64,000 nt of DNA from Amphibalanus amphitrite (taxonomy: Eukaryota > Arthropoda > Thecostraca > Balanomorpha > Balanidae): contig NW_024881520.1 in NCBI RefSeq assembly GCF_019059575.1, positions 496,001 to 560,000 of the forward strand, in the 5' to 3' direction. The notes beneath the pieces are model-generated. The model had not been told where the DNA came from, did not search any database, and was given only the letters and a program-made list of their open reading frames with translations. The translations under genes and the position numbers were made by a program. Positions 49,101 through 59,176 of the stretch are shown piece after piece (position 1 is the first letter of the stretch; the number at the start of each line of letters is the position of its first letter).

Positions 49101-52100
49101 CCAGCACCTGGGAGAGGAGGACGGAGAGGTTCTACTGCCGCTCGGCGAGAACACGCTGACGCGAAACCTCGGCATGGATGTCATAGTGGTAGTGACCAAG
49201 GTCAGTTTGGATGCCTGCTCGTTCCGTGCGTTGACGGTATTATGAATTGGCATATTCTTGCCATGTTGTCTGTCTTTTTTTATTGTCGTTTCAAAAACTC
49301 ATCGAAGATTTATCGCACACTTCTTGCATTAGCATTGCAGGGGTTGGTTTTCGTCCTAATGTCTAAACCTTTTCAATCAGCGGTTTTGCTTTAAAGTTGC
49401 CGTTGTTTCGGCCGTGCAGTGTGTTGCATAGGCAACATGAGCCATTTGCTACATATGCCTATGCTTTTCATAAACGACCCACTTAACTTCTCGTGTGTAC
49501 GTACGGTTCTCCAGGGTATTAGTCGTTGGTCGCTCGGCGGGCGGGAGGGCAACCAGTTCCGCCCCTGTATCGCGTGACCCCTTGTTCCGCCCAGTTACGC
49601 ACGAGCGTACTCCACGCCGCGTAGTAGCGTGGGGAGGGGAGGGTTAGAATGGTGGCATGTGTAGAGGCTAGAACCGGTTTCCACCGCCATGCCACCGCCC
49701 AGCGACATGGAGCGGGGTCAGTGACCAGGGCGCAGGGAAAGGTCAGAGGTCAGCTATAACGTAGAGCTTTGTGTCTCCCTCCCCTCCGCGTGTAACGACC
49801 GCACGACAGCGGCCGGCCGCCGATCAGGCTTGACATGTCAAGGTCACCCGCAGTCAACGGGCTTAGAGGATTGGTCGAGTGCGCGTCCGTGGCTGACGAC
49901 AGTCTCGACCATGTGCTATGGTGCCGATAGACTAGCGTGGGTAATGAGTTTTTGTTCAGTGCATATGGCTGCTGGGGTGTGTTATCTTGATATAATGCTT
50001 TGTAACGTGTATGATACGTCTAAAACCTCGCTGGCAGTGGCCGAGAGGAGAGGGGGAGGCGGGTGCTGCCTCCACATGTTTATTTTTGTTGATAGCTGCG
50101 AGAGCTGAAATTTGGCAAGCCTGACCTTTGATTCAAGGTGAATTTTTATGACAGCAGCTGTATTTCCACCCTCGCCCAGGTATTGGTGTTTTGCCAGCGT
50201 CTATCGTAAAGGGGGGGGGGGAGGGTCCGTTGGACCCCTTTGCCGTTCAGTCCCTGATCGAGCTAGAGCTTCGCGGAAAAAGAGCTTGTTTCCCGTGACG
50301 AGAGGAGGCCGATGATACCCAATTTTAAGGTCCTAGGTCATTGGTTGACAGTATAACTCAAAAGTCGGGGAATCGGGACGTGTTAGAGCTTCGTAAAGTG
50401 AAGCTGTTATAGGGTTTTGCGGGGTGCTGACCACGAATTTCAAGTTAGTTTTGATCACAGATGATGTTTTCGTGCATTTAGGCCAGGTCGGGTCAGGTCA
50501 GGTCAGGTCACATGTTACGAGGGAACCAAAACTACTTATTAAATGCTCAAACGGTTTCTAAATGCGAAATCAACTCCAAAATCTACCCTAGAAGCATGTA
50601 GAACTCGAAAGAGTGAACAAAGGTCATCAAAGGTCAGTGACCTGACTGACCTTCACGTGACCTTGACACCCACTAGAATCCATGGGATCAACATCCTTTC
50701 ACATGTTTGATCGCTTAAAGCCACAAAAAGACAATAAAACGCGCTCTACTCGAAATACGCCAAAACACGATTCCGGCCAAACATGGTCTCGGAAAACAGG
50801 TCACAAGTCAAAGGTCTTTTGAGCCAGGGTCATACAAATTATAGGGTAGGCGTAATATTGATTAACTCGAGGGTACTGAAAGTTTCGTCGCAATCAGCCG
50901 CTTTTTGCGCGAGTTATTTGCGAAAAACTGAGGGTAGGAGGTCTGTTCAACACCCTCCTACAAGTGCGAAGGTTAAGGTCAGGCCGTTGACCAATGACGT
51001 CAAAAGTGAACCTCTGTAAGGTCCCAAAATGTCGCGACGTCGCAGCACCCTTCGTGCCAGGGGACCTTTCAACGGGGAATGAAGCTTATATGCTCTAGTA
51101 CTATCTCCCAGAGGCCTCACAACTTGTATGTAGCTACCTAGTATTTTTCTTAAGAGTCACCTGAAGTCAGGTCGGTCACGCAACCTCACGATTATTAATC
51201 AATTGGGAAACATGAAAACTGTTATTTTGGCGCCGGGAATCATCTAAAGCTGTCTCAAGCGCATTAATTCGCGATTTTATACAATCTTTGGAAGCCCCAG
51301 CATTCACTTTTCCATTCTTAAGGTTAGGCGGCTTCATTTATGACGTCACTAAGGTCACAGGAGTTTTCACCAAAAAGTCCCGATCAAATTGAGCTAGCGA
51401 GTCGGGAAGCCACCAGTGGACTTGTGAGGACCTACCGAATCAAAGAAGCGATATGACCTCCTTGAGCCAGCCTCGTGGCCTGAGTGGCTCTGCCCTGACA
51501 TGACCTGAGGTGAACACCTTAACCCGCGCCCTGGTGGGGTCTGTTTATAACGCGACCTGGTGGGGGGGGGGGGCTATTTTTTGCCCCCCCCTCGTATCTC
51601 CGAAACTACTGGACGGATCCGCAAAATTCAAACGGCGTTCGAAAGGCCTGTCAAATTTGTTGAGGGAAACCAAATTTCATTGACCTCGGGGTGACCGATG
51701 ACGTCACAGGTCAGGTCAAAGATGAAATGTTTCACCGTTCACGGGTCATCTAGGGAATGCGCTATAACACCGAAGAAAACGCATTTTGTCGAGAATCAGC
51801 GATAGGGCGTCAGTTGCCTAGTACATATATTGCTATAAGAGGTCACTGACATTACCAGGTCAGGTCACAGGTCAGGTCACCAAGGGTCACAGGTCAGGTC
51901 ACATGAACCTAACTTTAGGTACTAAGGTTGTGCGATGCATGTTTTATGGCCAATTTTTCATTTCCAACTCAATGGTGTTGGTTATAAGACTATCAGGTAC
52001 GGCTTAGGTCACTTCCTGGTGGAAGTCAGGTCAAGGTCAGGTCAAAAAAGGTCAAATTTCAAAGTTGATATTTTTGCATAAAATGGGTATTGATTCGATG

Positions 52101-55100
52101 CAGCTCGTCACGGGGAGTCTAATGGTGGTCTTTGTTTTGCGCTACGAGGTCTAGAATTGCAAAAAATTGAGTTTGAAAATTTGACGTCATCAATTTTGAA
52201 CAGTTTTTTCGCTGTAACTTGGCCAAAAAAAGAGGTATCGTTCTCAAATTTGGTATGTAGATAGAAGGTGGTAAGGACTATCACATATATTCCGGTTTTT
52301 TCGAAATTCAAGAAACTTTTTGGATTTTTCGGCTATTATAATCAAAAAATCTATTTTTTGATTTTTGGGGGTCAAAATCCAAAAATTTTAAAAATCCGAG
52401 ATAGCAGTTTTGTAGCCCTGTCAATTCTACAGCTTTTATGTCTTTATCGTTTTTCTGTATTTGCAAAGCTATAGGCCTGACAGCTCTTCCCGCGAAACCC
52501 TTTTTTGGGTCGAAAACGGCAGAACATGACGTCACTCTGACGTCATTTCCGGCCAACCTATCATAGCCTTTGGAAAAATTTTTGGTCACAATGTGTAAAA
52601 TTGATGTCCGGGAAGGTACTGAAAGTTTGGTGACGATCGGCGAAGCGGTTCTGGAGATATATCGAAAAGTCTGGAGGGGGGGCAAAAAATAGCCCCCCCC
52701 CCCCACCAGGGCGCGGGTTAAATTGACCTCAACAAAAACAAAGCGCTATTCGACGCGCTTGATAGTGCCATTATCTTGGCTCTGTAACCACTTATGGTGA
52801 AGTTGTTTACCAAAAACCGATCCCGCGACTTGGAGCACTTATACTGACCTCAGAGTTTATCGGTTGACCTGAGACATTCAACTCGGGTACCAGCTGCTGC
52901 ATCTCATACGACGCACGCGCTCAGTTTTATCCGCAAGGCGCTAGCTCAATTAGGGGCAAAAAGACGGAGAGGGGTCGTAATCGCCCCCCTCCCCTCGGCC
53001 GGGGTATATGCAGAAAACCCAAAATTCCGTTGAAGGTTAAGCACTGAAGTGATATATTATGATGCGAGAAGGTATAGGTCAAAACAAGTATGCACACGAG
53101 CGGATGTGAATAAAACTGTGTTTGAGGTATGCCTTTTTTATTAAACATTCAATTTGCTTTAGTTATTGGTAAGAACAGATACAACCAAGAAGAGCGCCCC
53201 TGAAGAAAAGGTGGCGCACCGGACGGGTGCGATTTTAAGGTCTAAGGTCAGTCGGGGACCTCTAAGTTCGGATCAAGCGCTGCATGTTATGGGTAAAAAA
53301 AATGGGGGCAAAAAAGCATCCCGATTTTGGCAGCATCGTCATGCTTTGTCACGGCACTCATCCACTCCCTCGGCCGAAATATTATTTCCTTTTTGTATGA
53401 GTTCTGGCATAATACCGCACATTATGCTGCATGTTGTTTGCTATGAAAAAAAATGCATGTTCAGCTACGTTCTACGCAGTACGCACTAACCTAACCACCA
53501 TCCCATCATCCACCACTAGCCACCATCCCGTTCTGTGCTTCCTTCCACTCCACACGAATCAGCCGAGATACTAGTCAGTCGGGCTAGCGCTATCCTATCC
53601 TCCCTTCCCGACTGCACAGCGCTAAAACCCTGAGCCGAGACTTCCCGAGCGCGACCTCTGACCCCACGCGGTCCGAAGGGTCGGCCGATGCCTAAGGGCG
53701 CGCCGCGCGCCGGCCACCCGGATAGCCTCTGCCGAGTCTCCCTTTCATACACCGTTTACTACGCGCTCGATTCATTCATGTTTCTGTGTTTCCGCGTTCC
53801 TCTCGTTAGATGGCTCTACTGATGTCATAGGCGATCCCAGGAAGATTGCGGCCAGAATACCCCAAACGGCAGAAAATGAGGTTTTTGGTGAATATCTCGG
53901 AAAGTATTTGGCATACAACGATGCAATTTCACAGTCACGTGGTAAATGTGCATACACATAATTCGGGTTGATACTTATGCATTTGAGCATTATATAGGAC
54001 CAGATATGTCCGAAAAAGCAAAACCAACAAGACTTTTACTGGAGAGCCGTACCTCTATCGATCATTTGTCAATCAATCACCTGCCTTTGCCTTTCACAGA
54101 CTGACTACATGGCGACCCTAGAAACCGACCACGACTACAAGGACGAGCACTTCGACTTTATCCAGCAGTACGTGCGCAAGTTTTGTCTACAGTACGGCGC
54201 GGCGCTGTTCTACACCTCCGTCAAAGAGGACAAGAATTGCGACCTGCTCTACAAGTACCTGACACATAGGATATATGGATTTCCGTTCCGGACACCGGCG
54301 CTCGTCGTGGAAAAGGACGCCGTGTTCATGTGAGTTGCACAATGCACATTTATCTATAAATATTATCTTCGCTTATACTTGCATGCTGTATACGTAGCTC
54401 ATATTCTGTTATGTGAAAAGTGCAATATGTAGATAGGTCTAAGTGCGTCACCGCTTATAAAAATAAGTGTTCTTTCTCCAACGTATTATCAGCACCGGTA
54501 GTTAGCCCCTATCATTCCAGTGTCGCGTTGTCAGTTTGCGACTACACTTGGTTCAGTGTCCCTTATCGACTCAATTGCGCTGGAACGAGTGTGACAAGCT
54601 GCTCGTAGCCATAGCCCCGGCCTCCAGCGACTCGTTGGCTGGTAGATGAGTTGACTTTAATGTGTTCTCAATGGCGTTTGGCCTTCTGCCACAGCCTAAT
54701 GTTTTATTTACACGCCCAGCATGGTACGGGGCGGGCGTCTGTAAAACGTCGTCTGGTGATAGCATGGTAATTACGAGTGTTCGACTTTCAGACCTGCCGG
54801 CTGGGACAATGACAAGAAGATCTCGATTCTGTATGAGAACATGCAGAGCATACACCCGGAAGCCTACTATACGGATGTCATCTCACGGCCCGCCATCAAA
54901 AAGGTACGGTGTGTGCTGTTTGATTAAACAAACACGAGCTATGACCAGTAAACAATTTCGACAAGTTAGTGCGACGTTATAGTAGGAGTTATGGCGGGGA
55001 TACCTGATTATGACGGAGCATTAGCGAGGGTACGGCGTGAGCTCTAGAGACAGGTCGAGCTGAATGACTCGCTTCATGGTATCCTCCCGCCTGCCAGAAA

Positions 55101-56920
55101 TGGGGACAAAAGGTCCCTCAGATGACTATTTCCCCACCGCAATTTGCGTTGGAGAAACTTTTTGGACCCCTTCCCCTCACCCCCGACGCTATAACAGAAT
55201 GAGAGACCCTCAAGACACCGTGAAAGACCCTCTGACTGTCGTGATTTCCCCACAGACTCTGGTACGAGACACCGAGCTGCAGGCGGAGGAGGAGCAGACG
55301 TTCCTGGCGCGGCAGCAGCAGCAGCTCCTGAGCAGCGGCGGCGCCTCGCCCGGCCCGGCCGGCGCGCCGCGGCCCGACACGCCCTCGCGGCTCTCCACCA
55401 GCGGCGTGCAAAAGACGCCCGAGCGGCGCGGGACCGCCTCGCCCAGTATCGCCAATAACAGCTCCGTCGGGAAAAAGGTACGGCTGATGGAGACTGCGGG
55501 CTTTCGGAGATCTGTCTTCAAATATCGTGGGATGGTGGTCTGGTGTTAACTGTTGGCTTTGGTTGTGGGGATTGGGGATGTATATCGTCAACATGTTGAG
55601 ACTGGTTGCGTGTGTCCAAATTAGTTAGTCAGCACTAGCTGTCAGAATAGCCGCTGCTTATACCAAATCTTGTTTAGCCACAGTTGAATTAATTTTTTAC
55701 TGCCGCGCTATCCATGCAGCAGCAAAACGAACGCTTTCCATTGGGCATTTGCACTTTTCACGGCCTGCCCTGTCCTGTCCTGCGAACTGTGCCACGCACT
55801 GCGTCGATCGAGCCGTTCCTCCCGTCCTCTGCCCGTCTGTCCGGCCCTCTCCCCACTCCGGTCCTGTAGGTGGTTCTCTGCTGTGCTGGACCGGATAGCC
55901 GCGATAGCGACACAAGTTACTGATCCCGTGCCCTCGCCGATCACTGCTCCTTGTCTATTTTCCTTGCCAGGTGAGGTCAATGAAACACTTATTCGCACCT
56001 GAGGCTAGGCATAGTGACTGTGGTACACACAGTGGCTAGGCTTGAGTACACATCTCGTAGTTAAATGCCTAAACGCACGGAGTCCTACGTTTAGTATTTT
56101 CATATTTCTTTCCGTTAGTATTGTTTTGCTACCAGGTTATGACAGTGCAGGACAGGGCAGGTCTTTTTTTAAATTGGCTGCTTCAATTTTACCAAACGGA
56201 TGAAGCAACTGTACAGATCTGCATTTAACAAACACTGACAAGTTGGCTGCAAAATGAGGAAGTGGGAATTTGAGTGCCGAGCCCTGTGAATGCTATTCTA
56301 ACTCCAGTTGTCATGGTGTCATAGCCACTCATCAATTCGACGCTCGACTCAATCGACCTAGGACCTGACCTCTGACCCCTTCCACCACAGCTGGACCCGA
56401 CCAAGCCCGGCGCGGGCGTCACCTCAGAGGGGGTGCTGGCCAACTTCTTCAACTCGCTGTTGAACAAAAAGGCAGGATCTCCGGGCGGCCTGAACAAATC
56501 CGGCACTGACAGCGGTAAGTGAGAGAGGGGAGTTGGAACTAGCGTGATGACTTCATTTTGTGATGAGAGTAATCTACCTGGTCTGTTTATTGATTCAGAT
56601 GTGTGATGTAAACGGTGGGCGTCGTCCATCTAATTTATCGTAATTATCTAGAACGGAGGAACCGATGTTATATTTGTATTCTGCACTTCCTCAAGGCATA
56701 CCTTACACGGCGTAAGCCATAAGTTACGCAGTGCCTGTGTGTATGAGCGAGTGTGTCCACCGGCCTGTCCCGTTCACCGCACCGTGTCCTGCCCGCAGCG
56801 GATACCTCTCTGGTACGATCAGACGCGGCGGCCGAGCTCGACCGGCTGACGCGCACCAAGAAGACAAGCACGCCTCTCAAGTCGGCCGACACGTCCGGCG
56901 CGCCAGACACAGACTGCTAG
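34105..56920 (+). CDS. Dlic: Cytoplasmic dynein 1 light intermediate chain (nine coding exons)
   Basis: This subunit of the dynein motor binds the heavy chain through a Ras-like domain and cargo adaptors through its C-terminal tail. Exons are 34105-34187, 44399-44589, 48231-48461, 49028-49200, 54100-54329, 54792-54903, 55256-55477, 56391-56514 and 56799-56920. All introns are GT-AG and phases agree, totalling 1488 bp (495 residues, close to vertebrate LIC1 and LIC2). Recognisable parts are the P-loop GNNQTGKT (53-60), [55 protein letters not shown] and the adaptor-binding helix [12 protein letters not shown] (427-438). The identification rests on strong recalled similarity to metazoan LICs. 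The 10.2-kb first intron and 4.9-kb fourth intron are full of transposons. Confidence 0.95.
34188..34544 (+). other. Dlic intron 1, proximal part
   Basis: GTAAGT donor, then unique-looking AT-rich intron sequence. Confidence 0.5.
34545..35399. mobile_element. 847-bp foldback MITE in Dlic intron 1
   Basis: ATGC duplications (34545-34548, 35396-35399) flank inverted arms of roughly 400 bp. The arms run from CAGTTGGGGGAGGTTTGG at 34549 to its near complement ending 35395, and meet near 34970-35000. They are about 90% alike. 4-bp duplications with CAGT ends would fit Chapaev- or Academ-type elements. The family call is tentative. Confidence 0.75.
35400..38260 (+). other. Dlic intron 1, unannotated stretch
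   Basis: AT-rich intron sequence with no gene or repeat I can support, apart from a GC-rich island at 37320-37520. Confidence 0.4.
37326..37380 (+). promoter_or_regulatory. Inverted CCAAT box plus CRE in a GC island
   Basis: ATTGG occurs at 37326-37330 and a full CRE palindrome TGACGTCA at 37373-37380, at the start of a GC-rich island in AT-rich intron. This resembles a core promoter, possibly for an alternative Dlic transcript. It is sequence-motif evidence only. Confidence 0.3.
38270..39977 (-). mobile_element. LINE fragment (L2/CR1-like RT), antisense in Dlic intron 1
   Basis: A 507-residue open frame (39875-38352) holds most of a non-LTR reverse transcriptase: [60 protein letters not shown] and YADDTQLIV. 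The C-terminal part follows. The endonuclease domain is missing, so the copy is 5'-truncated. It is clearly related to the LINE at 62.8 kb (DLSKCFD, YADDTQ). The frame is uninterrupted over its length, so the insertion is not ancient. Confidence 0.85.
39978..41663 (+). other. Dlic intron 1, unannotated stretch
   Basis: No gene is seen. A degenerate direct repeat of ~55 bp (CGCTCGAGGATTCGCTGAACC at 40890 and CACTCGAGGAGTCGCT at 41065, each followed by CACC(A/T)GGCACG) is the only structure noted. Confidence 0.4.
41664..41983. mobile_element. hAT-type MITE, 304 bp
   Basis: A perfect 8-bp duplication GTGCTTAT (41664-41671, 41976-41983) flanks inverted ends TA(T/G)TGGTGCCAAT. The interior is low-complexity GGAATTGG-like sequence. 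An 8-bp duplication with TA-starting ends is the hAT pattern. It lies in Dlic intron 1. Confidence 0.75.
41984..43055 (+). other. Dlic intron 1, unannotated stretch
   Basis: A GC-rich block at 42480-42880 lies in otherwise ordinary intron sequence. No gene or element is supported. Confidence 0.4.
43064..43154 (+). promoter_or_regulatory. CRE and AP-1 site cluster
   Basis: Within 91 bp there are two full CREs (TGACGTCA at 43064 and 43081), two AP-1 sites (TGAGTCA at 43129, TGACTCA at 43148) and an inverted CCAAT box (43143). A C-run and a GC-rich block follow. It lies 1.2 kb before Dlic exon 2 and could be an intronic enhancer or an alternative promoter. Function is inferred from motifs. Confidence 0.4.
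43155..44398 (+). other. Dlic intron 1, distal part
   Basis: Unique-looking sequence up to the exon 2 acceptor. No gene or repeat is supported. Confidence 0.4.
44399..44589 (+). CDS. Dlic: Dlic exon 2 (P-loop)
   Basis: The acceptor is TCACGCAG and the donor GTGAGC. It encodes [11 protein letters not shown], then the nucleotide-binding loop GNNQTGKTT, then [19 protein letters not shown]. Confidence 0.93.
44655..44679. repeat. GA microsatellite next to LINE 3' end
   Basis: GAGAGA run, about 65 bp past the exon 2 donor and directly at the LINE 3' end. Confidence 0.8.
44680..47650 (-). mobile_element. LINE (CR1/Jockey-related), 5'-truncated, antisense in Dlic intron 2
   Basis: A 901-residue uninterrupted frame (47630-44925) starts inside the endonuclease domain ([12 protein letters not shown]). 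It continues through a reverse transcriptase ([67 protein letters not shown]). It ends with a C-terminal zinc-knuckle-like region [18 protein letters not shown]. In the usual F-D position of motif A this copy has FEK, while the catalytic Asp before it is kept. The 3' end (AATAAATG, 44680 reading leftwards) abuts the GA tract at 44655-44679, which may be its tail or the target. Confidence 0.88.
47651..48230 (+). other. Dlic intron 2, distal part
   Basis: No element or gene is supported. It ends with a C/T-rich tract and the exon 3 acceptor. Confidence 0.45.
48231..48461 (+). CDS. Dlic: Dlic exon 3
   Basis: The acceptor is TTCGCCACAG and the donor GTGCGC. It encodes [20 protein letters not shown] through [20 protein letters not shown], matching the Ras-like core of LICs. 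Confidence 0.92.
48860..48906 (+). pseudogene. Decayed duplicate of the start of Dlic exon 4
   Basis: CTCAGCGGCGCTGGCAGGAG followed by TAAATTGAG mirrors the exon 4 start CCAGCGGCGCTGGCAGGAG followed by TACATCGAG at 49029. A pyrimidine-rich tract precedes it and the acceptor AG has become GG (CCACGG). The copy has an in-frame TAA, so inclusion would end translation. It lies 160 bp upstream of the true exon. Confidence 0.75.
49028..49200 (+). CDS. Dlic: Dlic exon 4
   Basis: The acceptor is CCCCCACAG and the donor GTCAGT. It encodes [20 protein letters not shown] through [21 protein letters not shown] decayed copy of its start lies just upstream at 48860-48906. Confidence 0.92.
49201..50163 (+). 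other. Dlic intron 4, proximal part
   Basis: Unique-looking, partly GC-rich intron. No gene or repeat is supported. Confidence 0.4.
50164..53040 (-). mobile_element. AGGTCA-family repeat, copies in opposed orientation, interrupted by another element
   Basis: The right end in reverse complement reads TTAACCTTCAACGG..ACCCCGGCCG (from 53040), matching the left end of the copy at 18765. The left end ACCCTCGCCCAGG (50169) is a degenerate CCCTCGCC terminus. The left ~770 bp run forward (matching 15.7-17.8 kb pieces), and the rest runs backward (GGCGCCGGGAATCATC near 51230 against GATCGTTCCCGGCGCC at 16808 and 19383). It carries many AGGTCA/TGACCT arrays. It lies in Dlic intron 4. Confidence 0.6.
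51519..52721. mobile_element. Second TTAA family MITE nested in the AGGTCA repeat
   Basis: TTAA at 51519-51522 and 52718-52721 flank perfect 17-bp inverted ends CCCGCGCCCTGGTGGGG. A G-run then CTATTTTTTGCCCCCC occurs on both sides. The left end has an extra ~27-bp insert repeating CCTGGTGGGG. CCC ends with TTAA fit piggyBac. It has no transposase and is rich in AGGTCA near 51705-52050. Removing it rejoins the host repeat at a single TTAA. Confidence 0.85.
53190..53370 (+). repeat. Partial AGGTCA-family copy
   Basis: TTTTAAGGTCTAAGGTCAGTC through CGATTTTGGCAGCATCGT matches 18920-19045 of the intact copy. Both ends are lost. Confidence 0.55.
53371..54099 (+). other. Dlic intron 4, distal part
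   Basis: No gene or repeat is supported. It includes a GC-rich stretch at 53600-53720. Confidence 0.4.
54100..54329 (+). CDS. Dlic: Dlic exon 5
   Basis: The acceptor is CTTTCACAG and the donor GTGAGT. It encodes [20 protein letters not shown] through [14 protein letters not shown] and VVEKDAVF. This is the most conserved exon of the gene. Confidence 0.94.
54792..54903 (+). CDS. Dlic: Dlic exon 6
   Basis: The acceptor is GACTTTCAG and the donor GTACGG. It encodes [18 protein letters not shown] through ISRPAIKK. Confidence 0.92.
55256..55477 (+). CDS. Dlic: Dlic exon 7 (disordered linker)
   Basis: The acceptor is TTCCCCACAG and the donor GTACGG, both in phase 0. It encodes [20 protein letters not shown], a Gln run, and a Gly-Ala-Pro-Ser-rich linker. 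The linker is expected of the unstructured region that leads to the adaptor-binding tail. Confidence 0.88.
55478..56390 (+). other. Dlic intron 7
   Basis: Ordinary intron sequence between GTACGG and CCACCACAG. Nothing else is seen. Confidence 0.5.
56391..56514 (+). CDS. Dlic: Dlic exon 8 (adaptor-binding helix)
   Basis: The acceptor is CCACCACAG and the donor GTAAGT. It encodes [17 protein letters not shown], the amphipathic helix that in human LIC1 binds Hook, BICD and other activating adaptors through its paired phenylalanines. Confidence 0.93.
56799..56920 (+). CDS. Dlic: Dlic exon 9 and stop
   Basis: The acceptor is TGCCCGCAG. It encodes [20 protein letters not shown], then a basic stretch, ending GAPDTDC with TAG at 56918-56920. 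AELDRLTR matches the second conserved tail helix of LICs. Confidence 0.88.
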
Positions 56921-58060
56921 CGCATGTATGTACATTCCCCCAATTCTGAGCGAGAGAGGATGTGAGTGGACGCCGCGAGCCCCAGAGGCGCGCGCGAGAG
57001 AGTGTGATACCTGGCCGGCGCCGGCCGGCCGGGCGGTGGTTCGCGTCTCGGCCGCCAGAGGCGCTGCTGTCGCGCGATGCCGGCGACACCGGCACTGGAC
57101 GCGATGGAGGAGCGTGAACTAGTCGATAGCCGTTGCAGCTTTATTCGTGTTATGTGCAAACGTTGTCGTCACTCTCTTTTGGGTCTCACAAAGGTACAGG
57201 TTTGGCTAACCGATTTTTACGAGGCGGCGCGCGGGCGACGTTGTTCTTCCTTTTTAGCGGCGCCCCGCGTCGTGCCGCGCTGTTTTAGTGTGGGCAGGTC
57301 TACTCCGTACGTATGCTATCCGCCCCCAGGCTCCGTTAAACACGCGCTGATTTCGTTTGTTAGTCGTGTGGTGAGATGTGCGCCCTCTGGGATGAACCGG
57401 AACAAACTAGATTTGTTTTCAATTAGCATGGCCGGGCCATTTTGGTATTGGAGCGGTGGGACGGTCTCCTTGTTTTGGAGGAGTGGGAGTCGTTCCCTGT
57501 GTTGGCTGAACGGGGAGTACGTTCCTCGTTCGGGAGAGTGGGAGCCACTGAGCGTTTCTGGTTCATCGGTGATCGGGTCGGGTGGCGACCGGTGGCCTGC
57601 GGTCGGTCAGTCGCGCCCGCGGCGGCCGCTGCGTGGAGCCGCGGAGCGCGGTGGTCGGGCTGTCTGGCCCCGCCGCCGGCCGGAGAGCTGGTCTGTACGT
57701 CTGGCCGGCCCGCTGTGGCACCATTCCTGCGTCCCGGCGCGTGTGTGGCGCGCCGCTGATTCTCCTGTGCTGCCCCCGGACGGCGCCGCTGCCGTCCTCA
57801 CTGAATGGTGACGACGTGCAGCGCCGCCGGGCCGGTCTCTCGCGAACCAGCAGTTGGACGTGTGGCCGTGCGGCGGCGCCACCGTCGCCGCAGCAGCGCC
57901 CGCGCAGCCTGCGGGCGGCGCGGCGCGATCTGTTTGTGCTGTGGTTTTGTTGAAATGAGCGGGCGTCGCTCGGACCCGCACGGGGCCGGCGCCGTTCCAC
58001 TCTAGTATACGGCTTGACTTGTACTTGAAAAAATAAACTAATTTATTATATGATCTGGGT
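56921..58060 (+). other. Probable 3' UTR of Dlic with polyadenylation signal
   Basis: About 1.1 kb of very GC-rich sequence ends at the first good AATAAA (58032-58037), which is followed by AT-rich sequence. Open frames here, including one of 244 residues, are low-complexity by-products of GC content. The 3' end position is inferred. Confidence 0.5.
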
Positions 58061-59176
58061 TTACCTAACGATGTTTCAACTAACTAATGGTTATTAGTTA
58101 TTTTATCTACATAGTCCTCTGTTCCCTGTTTTCCATCCTCATGACAGACAAATCCTCCTCCACGCCTCTTTCCCCGCTCCGGACTGGACGGGCAACTTTA
58201 TCCCATTCGGGATTGTCCGTAAGAACACGCCCGTAGCCGGGTGCGGTGAGTGCTTGGGGGGACTGGTCGGCCTGTCCTCTGGACGGGCTCTCAGCCCCGG
58301 CGACTCACCAGGGTGCTCGCCCAGACCAATGTCTGCTCCTAATTCCTATCATCCTACCGGCCCTGAAATGGTCTTGTCAGATCGAAAGGGCCTACCCCCC
58401 CCCCCCCCCAATACATAGGAGCTCGTCTTACTCTTACTCTTACGTTAGAAGGAATTGTGCCGTGTTGATTTTCCATCTCCTCGTTATTCCCATCAAGAAG
58501 AAATGTCAAGGCAGTGTAAAAGGCTGACTTCCTCGGAACTGAGAAGCCAATTTCATCTGAAAGATTTATGCCTACATGGTCTGTGTCTTCTGCAAGAGTC
58601 ATTATTTTCGGATTGTGATAATCAGACTGAACTAAAACATGCCATCTTTCATCCTCCGTAATCGCTGCCTAGTGCTCTTGGTGTGCAAATAACCTTGAAA
58701 CAGGTTAAGAACACCGCCCAGCCCGTCTAATTATAGGGTGCTTCAAGGCCTGACGACCTGCGCCAAGCCGTTTTTCTTTGGTGCCTCACGGACTCTTTGG
58801 CCATGAACCCAGCAGCCACCGTTAAGACGGGCTAATTAGTATGGGCTCAGCCATTGCTAGCAGTTGCATGGGATTTTGCACGTTGCAAGGTGTTCCTCTG
58901 TCCCGTGGGACGGTGCGGCTCCCCCCCCCCCCTCCCCAAATCATGCCTTTTCCGGCTGGCACCCGGTCTCCAACGGCGAACCAAAAACGGAACCTGTGCC
59001 GCGGCCGTCCGGAGCTGATGGAAACGCCTCAAGGTGACCGGAGCGCCGCGTGCTGTTCGGAGACGGCTCACAGTGATTCCTCGTCCCATCTGGGTTGTCC
59101 GAGATGTCGTCATCCGGAGGCTCTGCTACGCGGCGTGCCAAACTTGGGCATTAATCACAAATGGTAACAAGTGAAC
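58061..59176. other. Intergenic stretch downstream of Dlic
   Basis: Two long C-runs (about 58397 and 58921) and no supportable gene. Confidence 0.4.

Noticed and set aside
53516-53752. A 78-residue minus-strand frame in Dlic intron 4
   Set aside because: Composition-driven, with no domain and no splice or start context.
57077-57811. A 244-residue open frame after Dlic
   Set aside because: It lies in a very GC-rich region with open frames on both strands, has no recognisable domain, and sits where the Dlic 3' UTR is expected.
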